This document shows positions 18,162-27,884 of a stretch of DNA of 64,000 nt, piece after piece (positions within the stretch are counted from its first letter, which is position 1; the number at the start of each line of letters is the position of its first letter). A program made the position numbers and the translations under genes. This DNA comes from Rhodocyclaceae bacterium (GTDB lineage: Bacteria; Pseudomonadota; Gammaproteobacteria; Burkholderiales; CAIKXV01), in the NCBI GenBank assembly GCA_020248265.1, contig JADCHX010000008.1:178961-242960 (forward strand). Direction: 5' to 3'. Below the pieces are notes generated by a model. The model was not told the origin of the DNA. It ran no database searches and was given only the letters and a program-made list of their open reading frames with translations.

Positions 18162-18281
18162 TGGGCGTGGTCGGGCGGAGTCACGATTGTAATCGCCGTA
18201 CCGGCCCGCCACAATTCGATCCCTTTGCCTATGGTGCGATCCGGTGCGACGGCGGCTGCCCGTCCGCAGCGCCGCCCGCCG

Positions 18282-19751
18282 ATGCCCGTGAGAACGCTCG
18301 ACAGCGCCCTGTTCTGGTTTCGCCGTGACCTGCGTACGGGGGACAATGCAGCGCTCTGCGCGGCGCTCGCGGCAGCACGGCGGGTCTGGTGCGCGTTCGT
18401 GCATGACCGCGCCATCCTCGACCGGCTGCCGTCGCGCGCCGACCGGCGGGTCGAGTTCATCGGCCAGAGCCTGCTGGAGCTGGACGCGCGCCTGGCGGCG
18501 GCCGGCGGCGGGCTGATCACCTGCCACCTCGATGCGCGCGAGGCGATTCCGGCGCTCGCGCGACAGCTCGGCGTGCAGGCGGTGTTCGCCAACCACGACT
18601 ACGAACCGGAAGCGATCGAACGCGACCGATCGGTTGCCGAGGCGCTGGCCGCGGCTGGCGTCGCGTTCGAGACCCGCAAGGACCAGGTCGTGTTCGAGCG
18701 CCGGGAGGTCCTCACCGGGGCTGGCACCGTGTTCGGGGTGTTCACGCCCTATCGCAACGCATGGCTGAAGAAGCTCGGCGAGTCCGGCGCGCGCGAACTG
18801 GCCGAGGCGGTCTTCGCGCCGGCGCCCGGGCAACTGCAGCCGCCGCTGGCCGGCGCGCGTCGTCCGTCCGATCTGCCGCTGGAGGCGATCGGTTTCGAGC
18901 GTACGAACCTGTCCGCGCTCGAGATCCCGACCGGCGAGAGCGGCGCGCGCACGCTGCTCGATGCGTTCCTGACGCGTATCGACGGTTACCACGAGCGGCG
19001 CGACTTCCCGTCGGTGAAGGGTCCGTCCTACCTGTCGGTGCACCTGCGCTTCGGCACGGTGTCGATCCGCGAACTGGCGCGCCTCGCATACGAGCGAACG
19101 GCGGCCGGGGGCGGTACCAGCGAAGGCGCGCGGGTATGGCTGTCGGAGCTGGTCTGGCGCGACTTCTACTTCATGATCCTGTCCCAGCATCCGCACGTGG
19201 TGGGCGGCTCGTGGAAGCGCGAGTACGACCGCCTCGCGTTCGAGGATGACCCGGCGCTGTTTGCCGCATGGTGCGAGGCGCGCACCGGCTACCCGATCGT
19301 CGACGCGGCGATGCGCCAGATCAACCAGACGGGCTACATGCACAACCGGCTGCGCATGATCGTCGCCTCCTTCCTTGTGAAGGACCTGCTGGTCGACTGG
19401 CGCCAGGGCGAACGCTACTTCGCCGAGCACCTGAACGACTTCGACCTGTCTGCCAACAACGGCGGCTGGCAATGGGCGGCCTCGACCGGCTGCGATGCAC
19501 AGCCGTACTTCCGCATCTTCAACCCGGTGAGCCAGTCCGAGCGCTTCGATGCCGAGGGCAGGTTCATCCGCCGCTACCTGCCCGAGCTGGCGAAGGTACC
19601 GGCGAAGTACATCCACGCCCCGTGGACGATGCCGGCGCTCGAGCAGCAGATGGCCGGCTGCACGATCGGCCGCGACTATCCGCTGCCGGTGGTCGACCAC
19701 GCCGAGCGACGGCTGAAGGCGCTGGCGCTGTACAAGGCGGTGAAGGGGTGA
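18282..19751 (+). CDS. phrB: Deoxyribodipyrimidine photolyase (CPD class I)
   Basis: This 489-residue light-driven DNA repair enzyme has an N-terminal antenna domain ([17 protein letters not shown]) and a C-terminal FAD domain. The FAD domain contains [37 protein letters not shown] and [19 protein letters not shown], which carry FAD-contacting residues and tryptophans of the electron-transfer chain. Length and motifs match E. coli PhrB. The ATG was placed at [12 protein letters not shown], since upstream codons read as antisense to yqgE and the divergent promoter. Confidence 0.96.
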   Translation: MPVRTLDSALFWFRRDLRTGDNAALCAALAAARRVWCAFVHDRAILDRLPSRADRRVEFIGQSLLELDARLAAAGGGLITCHLDAREAIPALARQLGVQAVFANHDYEPEAIERDRSVAEALAAAGVAFETRKDQVVFERREVLTGAGTVFGVFTPYRNAWLKKLGESGARELAEAVFAPAPGQLQPPLAGARRPSDLPLEAIGFERTNLSALEIPTGESGARTLLDAFLTRIDGYHERRDFPSVKGPSYLSVHLRFGTVSIRELARLAYERTAAGGGTSEGARVWLSELVWRDFYFMILSQHPHVVGGSWKREYDRLAFEDDPALFAAWCEARTGYPIVDAAMRQINQTGYMHNRLRMIVASFLVKDLLVDWRQGERYFAEHLNDFDLSANNGGWQWAASTGCDAQPYFRIFNPVSQSERFDAEGRFIRRYLPELAKVPAKYIHAPWTMPALEQQMAGCTIGRDYPLPVVDHAERRLKALALYKAVKG

Positions 19752-19871
19752 GGCTGCGGACAGTTCCTTCAAGCGCCCCTGCCAGCCCACCGCGATGCTG
19801 CCCCCGGTCTTTCGGGGTGCATGTTTCCAGCGTATCTTCCTGTCCGCCAGGTGGTTAACCGAGACACGCTG

Positions 19872-20315
19872 ATGAACCGCGACATTGCCTGCCGGCCTCC
19901 ACGCTTCTGGGTCCGCTGGCTGCTTGCGGCCTCGGCCCTGGTCATCCTCTTCGGCATGGTGATGGTGATCGCCCCTGGCCTGACGCGGCGAGCCTTCTCG
20001 CTGCTGGTGTTCGGCTCCCCGGGGTACATCGACAGGTTCGGCGCGGAAGCGGCCGGCTATGTATCCCTTGCCCATGCCGTGATCGGTGGCGTGCTGGTCG
20101 GCTGGGGGTGCGCGTTGTTCCATGTGACGCGGACGCTGTTCGCCGAGGGTTCCCGGGATGCCTGGGTCCTGGTTGCCGGCTCGGTCGGCGCATGGTTCGT
20201 GGCCGATACGTCCTACTCCCTGTTGTCCGGTTACTGGCAGAACGCTCTGCTGAACGCGGGCTTCCTGATGCTGTTCGTGCCGCCGCTCTGGGCGACACGC
20301 GGCATGGGGCGGTAA
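19872..20315 (+). CDS. Small four-helix membrane protein, unknown function
   Basis: The product has 147 residues with four hydrophobic segments ([74 protein letters not shown]). The hydrophilic loops are short, and no catalytic motif is visible. The first helix is followed by [16 protein letters not shown] do not recognise a characterised family. The start [10 protein letters not shown] was preferred to an upstream in-frame ATG because it places the first helix near the N-terminus. The gene sits between the photolyase and another small membrane protein on the same strand. Confidence 0.7.
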   Translation: MNRDIACRPPRFWVRWLLAASALVILFGMVMVIAPGLTRRAFSLLVFGSPGYIDRFGAEAAGYVSLAHAVIGGVLVGWGCALFHVTRTLFAEGSRDAWVLVAGSVGAWFVADTSYSLLSGYWQNALLNAGFLMLFVPPLWATRGMGR

Positions 20316-20351
20316 GTGCAAGCCCGATCGAGGCCCCGGGAGGAAGCCCTG

Positions 20352-20765
20352 ATGCCCGCGCTTCTCTACCAGCACGCCGAGTCGACGCGCCGACCGATCG
20401 TGGCCGTGGCGGCCATCCTCGGCGCGGCGATCAGCTGGGTGGGCTGGTCGTACGGTGCTCCGCCAGGATTCCTCGCCGTGGCGCTGTTCTCGACGCTGTT
20501 CGCTGCAGGGTTCTTCGTGCTCGGCCGGCGCAGCGGCAGCCGGATCGACCGCGAGGGCCTTTTCTTCTTCGCCGGTCGCTGGGAAAAGCGAATACCGGTC
20601 GCGGACGTGAAAAGCTATCGCCGGACGCCGTGGACCGAATCCCAGGACTGGATCCACCTGCGCGGTCCCGGCAAGGATGAGTGGCTCGTCCCGGCGTACT
20701 GCGTCGGTGACGTCGGGCGCTTCACCGCGGCGCTCGACACGTTGGGCGTGCCGCGGGAAGCCTGA
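20352..20765 (+). CDS. Two-helix membrane protein with cytoplasmic PH-like tail, unknown
   Basis: The product has 137 residues. Two hydrophobic segments ([17 protein letters not shown] and [18 protein letters not shown]) are followed by a 75-residue soluble part. That part begins with [26 protein letters not shown], a pattern like the beta strands of bacterial PH-type (YdbS-like) domains. The ATG at 20352 has GGAGG nine bases upstream. An alternative GTG start at 20316 directly follows the preceding stop. The function is unknown, and the small gap suggests co-transcription with the previous gene. Confidence 0.7.
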   Translation: MPALLYQHAESTRRPIVAVAAILGAAISWVGWSYGAPPGFLAVALFSTLFAAGFFVLGRRSGSRIDREGLFFFAGRWEKRIPVADVKSYRRTPWTESQDWIHLRGPGKDEWLVPAYCVGDVGRFTAALDTLGVPREA

Positions 20766-20998
20766 GGCCGACCGGCAAGGAAAAACACGAGGCTACCGGT
20801 GGGGCCGCGAGGAAGCAGTGTTCGGTTCATCGAGTGGAAAAGTGACTCTGACCCGAGTTACGCCAACATGTTCGTGCAGAACCCGTCTGCGCTGGCTCGG
20901 GCGCATTCATGTAAAACGACCTTCCGAGAAACCAGCATGACAGACGTGCGAGCCGGCCAGCGGGGGCGGCTCGTGCCGGACTCGCGGAGCCACGCACC

Positions 20999-22591
20999 AT
21001 GTCTTCATCCCTGACGGAATTGCTTTCCCATCGCGGTACGGTCGGAGCGGATACGCCCGCGCTGATATATGGGGAACGTCGGATGAGCCAGGGCGACCTG
21101 GCGGAAGAAAGCCGGCGCGTCGCACAGGGATTTGTCGAGCTCGGCATCGGACCGGGTGATCGCGTGGCACTGTGGCTGCCCAACGTTCCGGCCTGGCTTG
21201 CCTGCTTCTTCGCCTGCGCGCAGATCGGCGCAGTCGTCGTCACGGTGAATACGCGCTTCAAGAGCAGCGAGGTGTCCGACATCGTCGGCCGCTCAGGTGC
21301 GAAATTGCTGGTGTTCTGGCCGGGCTTTCGCAAGATCGATTTCGCCGGCATCCTGTCCGACATTCCGCCCGGCGCACTGGCTGGACTGACCTCGATCGTG
21401 GCTTACGACGAGTCGCCCGAAGCCCCTGCGCGCCCGTCCCTGCTCGGGCTTCCGGTGAAGCATTACCATGACCTTGCGCGCCGGCCCGAGTATCCGGCGC
21501 AGGGCGTGGCGCCAGACTCTGGCTGCATCATCTTCACGACTTCCGGCACCACTCGAGCGCCCAAGTTCGTTCTGCATGCGCAGCGATCCATTGCCCACCA
21601 TGCCGGTGCCATGGCAGGTGCATTCGGCTTCGACGCCGAGGGCGCTGCCGTACTTCTCACCATCCCGATGTGCGGTGTCATGGGCCTGTGCATGGCGACT
21701 GCCGCGCTAGCGGCCGGTCGTCCGCTCATCCTCTTGCCAACGTTCGAGGCGCGGGCCGCGGCGCAGGCCATTCGCGACCATCGCATCACCCACTTCCCGG
21801 CGGTCGGCGACATCGTCGCGCAACTGCTTGCAACCACCACGGAGGCAGTGCCTTTCCCGAGCGTGCGGATGGTGATTGGTGCGCGCGGCGGGCAGGCGGC
21901 GCCTGCGCAGGCACGCGGCCTCACGCTGATGGGTACCTATGGCATGAGCGAGGTACAGGCGCTTCTGTCGCGCCACCCCCACGATGCACCTCCAGCAGAG
22001 CGGGAACTCGGGGGCGGAACCCTGATCGCGCCGGAGGGGCGTGTCCGTGCGCGCGATCCGGAAACCGGTTCGATTCTCGGCCACGGCGTCCGCGGCGAAC
22101 TCGAATTCCACGTGCCGAGCATGATGTCCGAGTACTACGCGAACCCGGCTGCGACGGCCGCCGCCTTTACGGCTGACGGCTACCTGAAAAGCGGCGATCT
22201 GGGTTACACGACCGGGGACAACAGCTTCATCTTTGTGGCGCGGATGGGCGACGTGATGCGGCTGGCCGGGTTCCTGGTCAATCCGCTCGAGATCGAGGCC
22301 GTGCTCGACGAACATCCTGCGGTGCTCACGAGCCAGGTCGTGGGGATAGACGGGCCACGTGGTACGCGACCCGTGGCGTTCGTCATCGCACGCGAGGGCG
22401 CCACGGTCGACGCCTCGGCATTGATCGCGCATTGTGCGCAGCGCATCGCGAAATACAAGGTGCCCGAGCACATCCTGCCCATCGAGGCGTTCCCGGTCAC
22501 CCCGAGCGCGAACGGCAACAAGATCCAGAAGGCAAGATTGCGCGACATCGCGAATGCGGCGCTGAATCACGAGACGGCGCGGGAGCCATGA
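20999..22591 (+). CDS. AMP-forming acyl-CoA synthetase / ligase
   Basis: This 530-residue member of the ANL superfamily activates a carboxylic acid as an acyl-adenylate and normally passes it to CoA. The phosphate loop TSGTTRAPK is at 181-189, the YGMSE adenine motif near residue 319, SGDLGY near 400, and the adenylation lysine lies in the C-terminal NGNKIQK. All core motifs are intact, so it should be active. It is the first gene of the catabolic-looking cluster, followed by a monooxygenase. The substrate cannot be deduced. GC is lower than in neighbouring backbone genes. Confidence 0.93.
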   Translation: MSSSLTELLSHRGTVGADTPALIYGERRMSQGDLAEESRRVAQGFVELGIGPGDRVALWLPNVPAWLACFFACAQIGAVVVTVNTRFKSSEVSDIVGRSGAKLLVFWPGFRKIDFAGILSDIPPGALAGLTSIVAYDESPEAPARPSLLGLPVKHYHDLARRPEYPAQGVAPDSGCIIFTTSGTTRAPKFVLHAQRSIAHHAGAMAGAFGFDAEGAAVLLTIPMCGVMGLCMATAALAAGRPLILLPTFEARAAAQAIRDHRITHFPAVGDIVAQLLATTTEAVPFPSVRMVIGARGGQAAPAQARGLTLMGTYGMSEVQALLSRHPHDAPPAERELGGGTLIAPEGRVRARDPETGSILGHGVRGELEFHVPSMMSEYYANPAATAAAFTADGYLKSGDLGYTTGDNSFIFVARMGDVMRLAGFLVNPLEIEAVLDEHPAVLTSQVVGIDGPRGTRPVAFVIAREGATVDASALIAHCAQRIAKYKVPEHILPIEAFPVTPSANGNKIQKARLRDIANAALNHETAREP

Positions 22592-22745
22592 TCGAGCCTG
22601 GACAGCGATGTGCGGAAAGCCGTCGTTTCCCCCAGAATAGCGTTCCCTAAAAAGCCGGGCGATGCAGTCCGGCCCGGGCAACATCAACGACCGGTCGATT
22701 CGTACCGGCGCAGCAGTGGCGCCTGACGTCACCTGAAGGCTAAAC

Positions 22746-22753
22746 GGAGGAGG
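22746..22753 (+). promoter_or_regulatory. Strong ribosome binding site before a non-ATG start
   Basis: GGAGGAGG stands four bases before the ATC codon at 22758. No ATG, GTG or TTG occurs in this frame until 22965, yet protein similarity extends back to this point. The site therefore argues that translation begins here despite the missing canonical start. Confidence 0.6.
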
Positions 22754-22757
22754 CATC

Positions 22758-24527
22758 ATCAGTCAGTCTGCGGTTCCCGCACCTGCTGCGCAGTCGGCAG
22801 AGGCTCACGTCGAGCGCTGGCTCGAACGGCTCAATGTCGCCCTGCAGGGCGACAGCGAGGCCTCCATCGCTGCGCTGTTCGGGCTGGACAGCCACTGGCG
22901 CGACCTGTTTGGCTTTACATGGAGCATCACGCCCTGCGAGGGCCCTGCCGCCATCGCTGCCCTGATGATGTCCAGGCAGCCCGCCACGAAGGCGCGCAAT
23001 TTCGTCATCGCGGCGGAGCGCACACCGCCCAGGGTGGTGCTGCGCGCCGGTGCCGAAGTATTCGAGGGCATCTTCCGATACGAGACCGCAGTGGGCCGTG
23101 GCTTCGGCGTGGTCCGCCTTCCGGCCAGCGACCCGACCAGGGCCTTCCAGCTCATGACCAATCTGCATGAGCTCAAGGGGTTCGAGGAAAAGATCGGTGA
23201 ACGTCGTCCGACCGGGGCGGCCTATTCACGCAATTTCGGAGGCACCAACTGGAAAGACCAGCGCATCGCGAGTGAGCGGTACATCGACCGCGAGCCCACT
23301 GTGCTGGTGGTCGGCGGCGGGCAGGCAGGGCTGACCGTGGCCGCAACGCTGGGTCATCTTTCTGTCGACACCCTGGTGATCGACCGTCTTGCGAGGGTCG
23401 GCGATTGCTGGCGGACGCGTTACCACTCTCTCGCGCTGCACAATCCCACGGAATTCAACCATCTGCCCTACATGCCGTTCCCGCCGAACTGGCCCGTGTA
23501 CCTCCCCAAGGACATGCTCGCCGAGTGGTTCGAGGCTTACGTCATGGCGATGGAAATCAACTTCTGGACCAGCGCCGAACTGGCTCGTGGCAGCTACGAT
23601 GATGCGGCAGGCAGATGGTCTGTCGTGGTACGCAACACGACGGATGGGCGCGAGCGCACCTTGCGGCCAAAGCACCTGGTCTTCGCCAACGGACTGGTCG
23701 GCGAGCCGAGCATCCCCGACCTGCCAGGCCTCAGGGACTTCAAGGGCGACCTGATGCACACCAGCGCATTCAGCAATGGTGCCAACTGGCGTGGCAGGAA
23801 GGCGCTGGTGCTCGGTACCGGCAGCAGCGGGCATGACATCGCACAGGACCTGCACGCCAACGGCGTCCAGACCACGCTCATCCAGCGCGGTCCAAGCATG
23901 GTGTTGAGCATCAATCCGAGCGCGAAACTGACCTACGCCGTCTATGACGGCGTTCCGCTCGACGATGGCGACCTGCTGGTGGCCATCAACACCCTGCCGG
24001 TGTTGAAGCGCATCCTCAAGACCATGACCGCCCGCATGGTCGAGTTCGACCGGAAGCTCATCGACGGCCTGATCGCGCGCGGGTTCAAGTGGTACGACGG
24101 CGATGACCACCTCGGTCACAACATGCTGATACGGACGCGATACGGGGGCTACAACCTTGACGGCGGATGCTCCCAGCTGATCGTCCAGGGCGAGGTCGGC
24201 CTGCTGCAGTTCGAGCGTATCGAACGCTTCGCGCCCGGCGGCGCCCTGCTCAAGGATAACTCCCTGGTACCGGCGGACCTGATCGTCCTGGGCACCGGCT
24301 TCGAGCCGCAGCAGGTCGTCGTGAAGAAGCTTCTGGGCGAAGCCATTGCAGAAAAGATCGGTCCCGTGTGGGGGCTGGGGCCAGACGGCGAAATGAACAA
24401 CATGTGGAAGCGCACATCGCAGGAAGGCTTGTGGTTCGCAGGGGGAAGTTTCTCCAACTGCCGGATCTTCTCGCGCTTCGTGGCGCTGCAGATCAAGGCA
24501 ATCGAGGAAGGGCTCGTCCCGAAGTGA
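22758..24527 (+). CDS. Flavin-containing monooxygenase with N-terminal SnoaL-like domain
   Basis: This is an open frame of about 589 residues. The first 130 residues (ERWLERLNVALQGD, LDSHWRDLFGFTW) look like a SnoaL/NTF2-type domain. A two-dinucleotide flavoprotein follows: FAD motif VVGGGQAG, FMO signature FKGDLMHTSAF, and NADPH motif VLGTGSSGHD. Such enzymes oxygenate small organic substrates using NADPH and O2. The first ATG is at 22965, in the middle of the SnoaL-like part. The frame is open back to a stop at 22734, and GGAGGAGG precedes an ATC at 22758 (ATC-AGT-CAG). This is either a rare start codon, a mutated ATG or a sequence error. It lies downstream of the ligase. Confidence 0.85.
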   Translation: MSQSAVPAPAAQSAEAHVERWLERLNVALQGDSEASIAALFGLDSHWRDLFGFTWSITPCEGPAAIAALMMSRQPATKARNFVIAAERTPPRVVLRAGAEVFEGIFRYETAVGRGFGVVRLPASDPTRAFQLMTNLHELKGFEEKIGERRPTGAAYSRNFGGTNWKDQRIASERYIDREPTVLVVGGGQAGLTVAATLGHLSVDTLVIDRLARVGDCWRTRYHSLALHNPTEFNHLPYMPFPPNWPVYLPKDMLAEWFEAYVMAMEINFWTSAELARGSYDDAAGRWSVVVRNTTDGRERTLRPKHLVFANGLVGEPSIPDLPGLRDFKGDLMHTSAFSNGANWRGRKALVLGTGSSGHDIAQDLHANGVQTTLIQRGPSMVLSINPSAKLTYAVYDGVPLDDGDLLVAINTLPVLKRILKTMTARMVEFDRKLIDGLIARGFKWYDGDDHLGHNMLIRTRYGGYNLDGGCSQLIVQGEVGLLQFERIERFAPGGALLKDNSLVPADLIVLGTGFEPQQVVVKKLLGEAIAEKIGPVWGLGPDGEMNNMWKRTSQEGLWFAGGSFSNCRIFSRFVALQIKAIEEGLVPK

Positions 24528-24579
24528 AGGCTTTCGGGGCGACGGCAGGACAGACCATTTCAACGTCATCAGGGCCCGC

Positions 24580-25554
24580 ATGAAGACTTCGACTCGAATC
24601 ATTTTCATCCTGCTGGCCTGCCAGTGGCCAGGTCTCGCCGCCCATGCGCAACAGTCCTATCCTTCCAGGCCGGTGCGGATGCTGATTCCGTCGCCACCCG
24701 GCGGAGCCACCGACATGCTGGGTCGACTCTTCCAGTCGGGGATGGAGGACTCTCTGGGACAGCCGGTCGTCGTGGACAATCGCGGCGGCGCGAACGGCCA
24801 GATCGCGGCGGCTGCCGTGGCGAAAGCCTCTCCCGACGGCTACACGCTGCTCTTCACCTACAGCGGCGTACTGACCACCGGCATGGCCCTTTACGGCAAG
24901 TTGCCGTACGACCCGATCCGTGATTTTGCGCCGGTCGCAATGGTCGCGCATGTACCCGGCGTGCTGGTTTCGCATCCTTCATTCGCGGCAAAGTCCGTGA
25001 GCGAGATCATCAAGATGGCGAAAGCGCGGCCGGGTGCGCTCACGCACGGTACTTCCAGCATCGGCTCGAGCTCCCACATGAACATGGCGCTCTTCAAGCA
25101 GATGGCAGGCATCGACATGCTCCAGGTTACCTATCAGGGTGATGCGCCGGCGCTGGCGGCTTTGGTGGGTGGACACGTGCAGCTTGCATTCAGCAACGTG
25201 GTGGCGGCATTGCCGCACATCCAATCGGGCCGATTGCGTGCTGTCGCGGTAGCGACCCTCAACCGCACCCCCAGCCTTGCGGACACGCCGTCAATTGCCG
25301 AGAGCGGACTTCCAGGCTACGAAAGCCTGTTGTTCTATTGCATGGTGGCGCCGTCGAAAGCGCCTGCAAGCGTCGTCGAAAGGCTGAACGCGCTGGTGAC
25401 GCAGATGAAGCAGACGCCAGGCGCGCAGCAGCGCCTTGCCGGCATGGGTGCGGTGCCGTTCGACATGCCGCTCACCGCCATGAAGCCCTTCCTCGAAGCC
25501 GAGATCGCCAAATGGACGCGTGTCGTGAAGTCCGCCGGGATAAAGCCCGAGTGA
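24580..25554 (+). CDS. Bug/TctC-family periplasmic solute-binding protein
   Basis: The product has 324 residues with a signal peptide (MKTSTRIIFILLACQWPGLAAHAQ). The mature protein starts SYPSRPVRMLIPSPPGGATDMLGR and carries VVDNRGGANGQIAA, SPDGYTLLF, LPYDPIRDFAPVAMVA and VTYQGDAPALAALVGGH. It should bind a carboxylate-type ligand in the periplasm. It lies 52 bases after the monooxygenase and 88 before the OYE gene, so its ligand may be the substrate of the cluster (inference). No TctA/TctB permease is nearby. Confidence 0.93.
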   Translation: MKTSTRIIFILLACQWPGLAAHAQQSYPSRPVRMLIPSPPGGATDMLGRLFQSGMEDSLGQPVVVDNRGGANGQIAAAAVAKASPDGYTLLFTYSGVLTTGMALYGKLPYDPIRDFAPVAMVAHVPGVLVSHPSFAAKSVSEIIKMAKARPGALTHGTSSIGSSSHMNMALFKQMAGIDMLQVTYQGDAPALAALVGGHVQLAFSNVVAALPHIQSGRLRAVAVATLNRTPSLADTPSIAESGLPGYESLLFYCMVAPSKAPASVVERLNALVTQMKQTPGAQQRLAGMGAVPFDMPLTAMKPFLEAEIAKWTRVVKSAGIKPE

Positions 25555-25642
25555 AGCGTTGCTGCCTGTATTGCCCCGGGCGCCCTCACGTTCAACCACA
25601 CGCAGCACGCCAGGGATCAGTGTGACCCAAGGAATCGAAGAC

Positions 25643-26812
25643 ATGGACTCCCGATTGTTCTCGCCGCTGACGATCCGTGGCATCACGCTGAAGAACCGCA
25701 TCGTGGTTTCACCGATGCTGCAGTATTGCGCCGACAACGGTCACGTCAACGACTGGCACCTGATGCACTACGGAAAGTTTGCCGCGGGCGGCGCTGGCCT
25801 GGTGTTTGTCGAATCGACCAAGGTTGATCCACGCGGCTGTTCGACGCCGCGCGATCTGGGTCTCTGGAAGGACGATTTCATCGCGCCGCTGAAGCGGATC
25901 ACCGACCTGATCAGGAAGAACGGCGCGGTGGCGGGCATACAACTCGGCCATTCCGGACGCAAGGCGCGCCGCAGCGTGCCATGGGAGGGTCGCATGCCGA
26001 TGGCCCAGTGCCCGGGCGTCGACCATGGCGAGGAGTGGGAATTGATCGCCCCCAGCGCGATTGCGTTCTCCGACAGGTACTCCATGCCGCGCCAGATGAC
26101 GCATGACGACATCCAGGAATCGCTTTCACACTGGGAACAGGCCGCACGCCGAGCGCTCGAAGCCGGTTTTCAGGTGCTGGAGTTGCATGGCGCCCACGGC
26201 TATCTGATACACCAGTTCCTGTCGCCGGTCGCCAATCAACGCACCGACGAATATGGCGGATCACCGGAAAAGCGCATGCGGTTCGCCATCGAAGTGGTCC
26301 GTGCGGTTCGCAAGTCCTGGCCGGAAGACAAGCCCCTCTTCATGCGCGTATCGGCCGTCGACGAGTCCGGCTGGAGCATCGAGGACAGCGTCAAGGTGGC
26401 AGGCGTGCTGAAGGAATACGGCGTCGATGTCATTGACTGCAGCGCCGGCGGGATGTCCGACGCAGCAACCGGTGAGGCGCCGGGGTATGGCTATCAGGTG
26501 CCATACGCCCGTGCCATCCGTAATGGCGCGGGCGTAAAGACCATGGCAGTAGGCTTGATCATTCATGCGGATCAGGCAGACGAGATCATCCGTTCCGGTG
26601 GCGCGGACCTGACCGCGCTGGGACGCGAGTTCCTTCACAACCCGAACTGGCCAATAGACGCCGCACAGAAGCTCGGCATCGAATCGCCGTTTGCAGGCGT
26701 CGGCGAGTCTCTGGCCTACTGGCTTGGAAAACGGGCTTCCAGCCGGGCGGGCACGAGGCCTTCCACGTGGCAGTGGGGCATCGATGGAAACGCCAGTCAA
26801 TCGGTGGAGTGA
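25643..26812 (+). CDS. NADH:flavin oxidoreductase, Old Yellow Enzyme family
   Basis: This is a 389-residue TIM-barrel FMN enzyme of the YqjM/XenA class. Motifs in order are LKNRIVVSPMLQYCAD (FMN edge), QLGHSGRKA (the substrate-binding His region), HGAHGYLIHQFLSPVANQRTDEYGGS and VDVIDCSAGG near the phosphate site. Members reduce activated C=C bonds of enals, enones, maleimides or nitro compounds with NAD(P)H. The ATG at 25643 is preceded by AAGGA. A GTG at 25622 is a weaker option. Its place between two Bug genes suggests a reductive step in the same pathway. Confidence 0.92.
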   Translation: MDSRLFSPLTIRGITLKNRIVVSPMLQYCADNGHVNDWHLMHYGKFAAGGAGLVFVESTKVDPRGCSTPRDLGLWKDDFIAPLKRITDLIRKNGAVAGIQLGHSGRKARRSVPWEGRMPMAQCPGVDHGEEWELIAPSAIAFSDRYSMPRQMTHDDIQESLSHWEQAARRALEAGFQVLELHGAHGYLIHQFLSPVANQRTDEYGGSPEKRMRFAIEVVRAVRKSWPEDKPLFMRVSAVDESGWSIEDSVKVAGVLKEYGVDVIDCSAGGMSDAATGEAPGYGYQVPYARAIRNGAGVKTMAVGLIIHADQADEIIRSGGADLTALGREFLHNPNWPIDAAQKLGIESPFAGVGESLAYWLGKRASSRAGTRPSTWQWGIDGNASQSVE

Positions 26813-26858
26813 TCGCGGATCCCATGCTCCGCGCACACGAACACATTTGAGGTGCCCG

Positions 26859-27842
26859 ATGCAGAAAGCAGCAAGGATCGTGGTTCCGATGGCTGCAGTC
26901 GTATCCGTTGCATTGCTGCCGACCGCAGCAATGCCGCAAGCCGGAACCTATCCGGAAAAGGTGATTCGGCTCGTGGTGCCGTTTCCGCCGGGTGGCGCCA
27001 TCGACATCATGGGGCGCCTGACCGCACAGAAGCTGAGCGAGGCATTGGCAATCCAGGTGATCGTCGACAACCGCTCGGGTGCCGGGGGCGCCATCGGTAC
27101 GGACAACGTCGCGCGAGCGGCGCCTGACGGCTACACCCTGCTGGTCTCCTCGACCAGTCCGATGTCGATCAATCCCCACATCAACAAGGTCCCCTACGAC
27201 CCGGTCGCAAGTTTCGTTGCCATTGCCCTGATCGCCTCTTCGCCGCAGATGATCGTCGTGCCGCCCTCGCTGCCAGTGAAGAACGTAAAGGACTTCATCG
27301 CGATGGCGAACGCGCGTCCCGGCGCCATGAGCTTCGCTTCGAGCGGCGTGGGCACCATCATTCACGTAACCGCTGAAATGTTTGCCCAGCGCGCCGGTAT
27401 CAAGATGCTGCACGTCCCGTACAAGGGCGCCGCGCCGGCTGTCGTCGACACTGTTGCCGGACACGTGACCCTGCTGACCGCGGCGTACTCGAGCGTGGCC
27501 CCTCAGGTGCGTGCTGGAAGGCTGCGGGCGCTGGCTGTCACCAGCCTGAAGCGGATGGAACTGGAACCGGGCGTGCCCACCGTATCCGAGTCTGGGCTGC
27601 CCGGGTTCGAATCCATTCAATGGTGGGCGGTGTCGGGCCCGGCGGGCCTTCCGACACCTGTCATCGAGCGGCTCAACACCGAACTGAACAGGGTCGTGGG
27701 CACCGATGACATGAGAAGGCGCCTGGCGGCCGACGGGGCCGAGCCCGGCGGAGGAACGCCTGCGGCACTCGCTGCCTTCATCAGGAATGACTACGAAAAG
27801 TGGGGGGCCGTGATCCGTTCGGTTCGCATGAAGGCCGAATGA
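26859..27842 (+). CDS. Bug/TctC-family periplasmic solute-binding protein
   Basis: The product has 327 residues with a signal peptide ending around TAAMPQA. Family landmarks are VIRLVVPFPPGGAIDIMGR, VIVDNRSGAGGAIGTDNVA, PDGYTLLVSS, VPYDPVASFVAIALIA and HVPYKGAAPAVVDTVAGH. A GAGG ribosome site precedes the ATG at 26859, which is therefore preferred over the long upstream extension that overlaps the OYE gene. It is the second Bug protein of the cluster, flanked by OYE and MmgE/PrpD genes on the same strand. The ligand is unknown. Confidence 0.93.
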   Translation: MQKAARIVVPMAAVVSVALLPTAAMPQAGTYPEKVIRLVVPFPPGGAIDIMGRLTAQKLSEALAIQVIVDNRSGAGGAIGTDNVARAAPDGYTLLVSSTSPMSINPHINKVPYDPVASFVAIALIASSPQMIVVPPSLPVKNVKDFIAMANARPGAMSFASSGVGTIIHVTAEMFAQRAGIKMLHVPYKGAAPAVVDTVAGHVTLLTAAYSSVAPQVRAGRLRALAVTSLKRMELEPGVPTVSESGLPGFESIQWWAVSGPAGLPTPVIERLNTELNRVVGTDDMRRRLAADGAEPGGGTPAALAAFIRNDYEKWGAVIRSVRMKAE

Positions 27843-27884
27843 CCCCGCAGTCGAGCAGCAAATGGACGCCGAGAGGGAACAATC

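Noticed and set aside
20835..20865. A GACTCTGACCCGAGT stretch resembling the dispersed repeat
   Set aside because: It is only an imperfect single half-match without the paired arm. It may be a decayed copy but is not strong enough to list.
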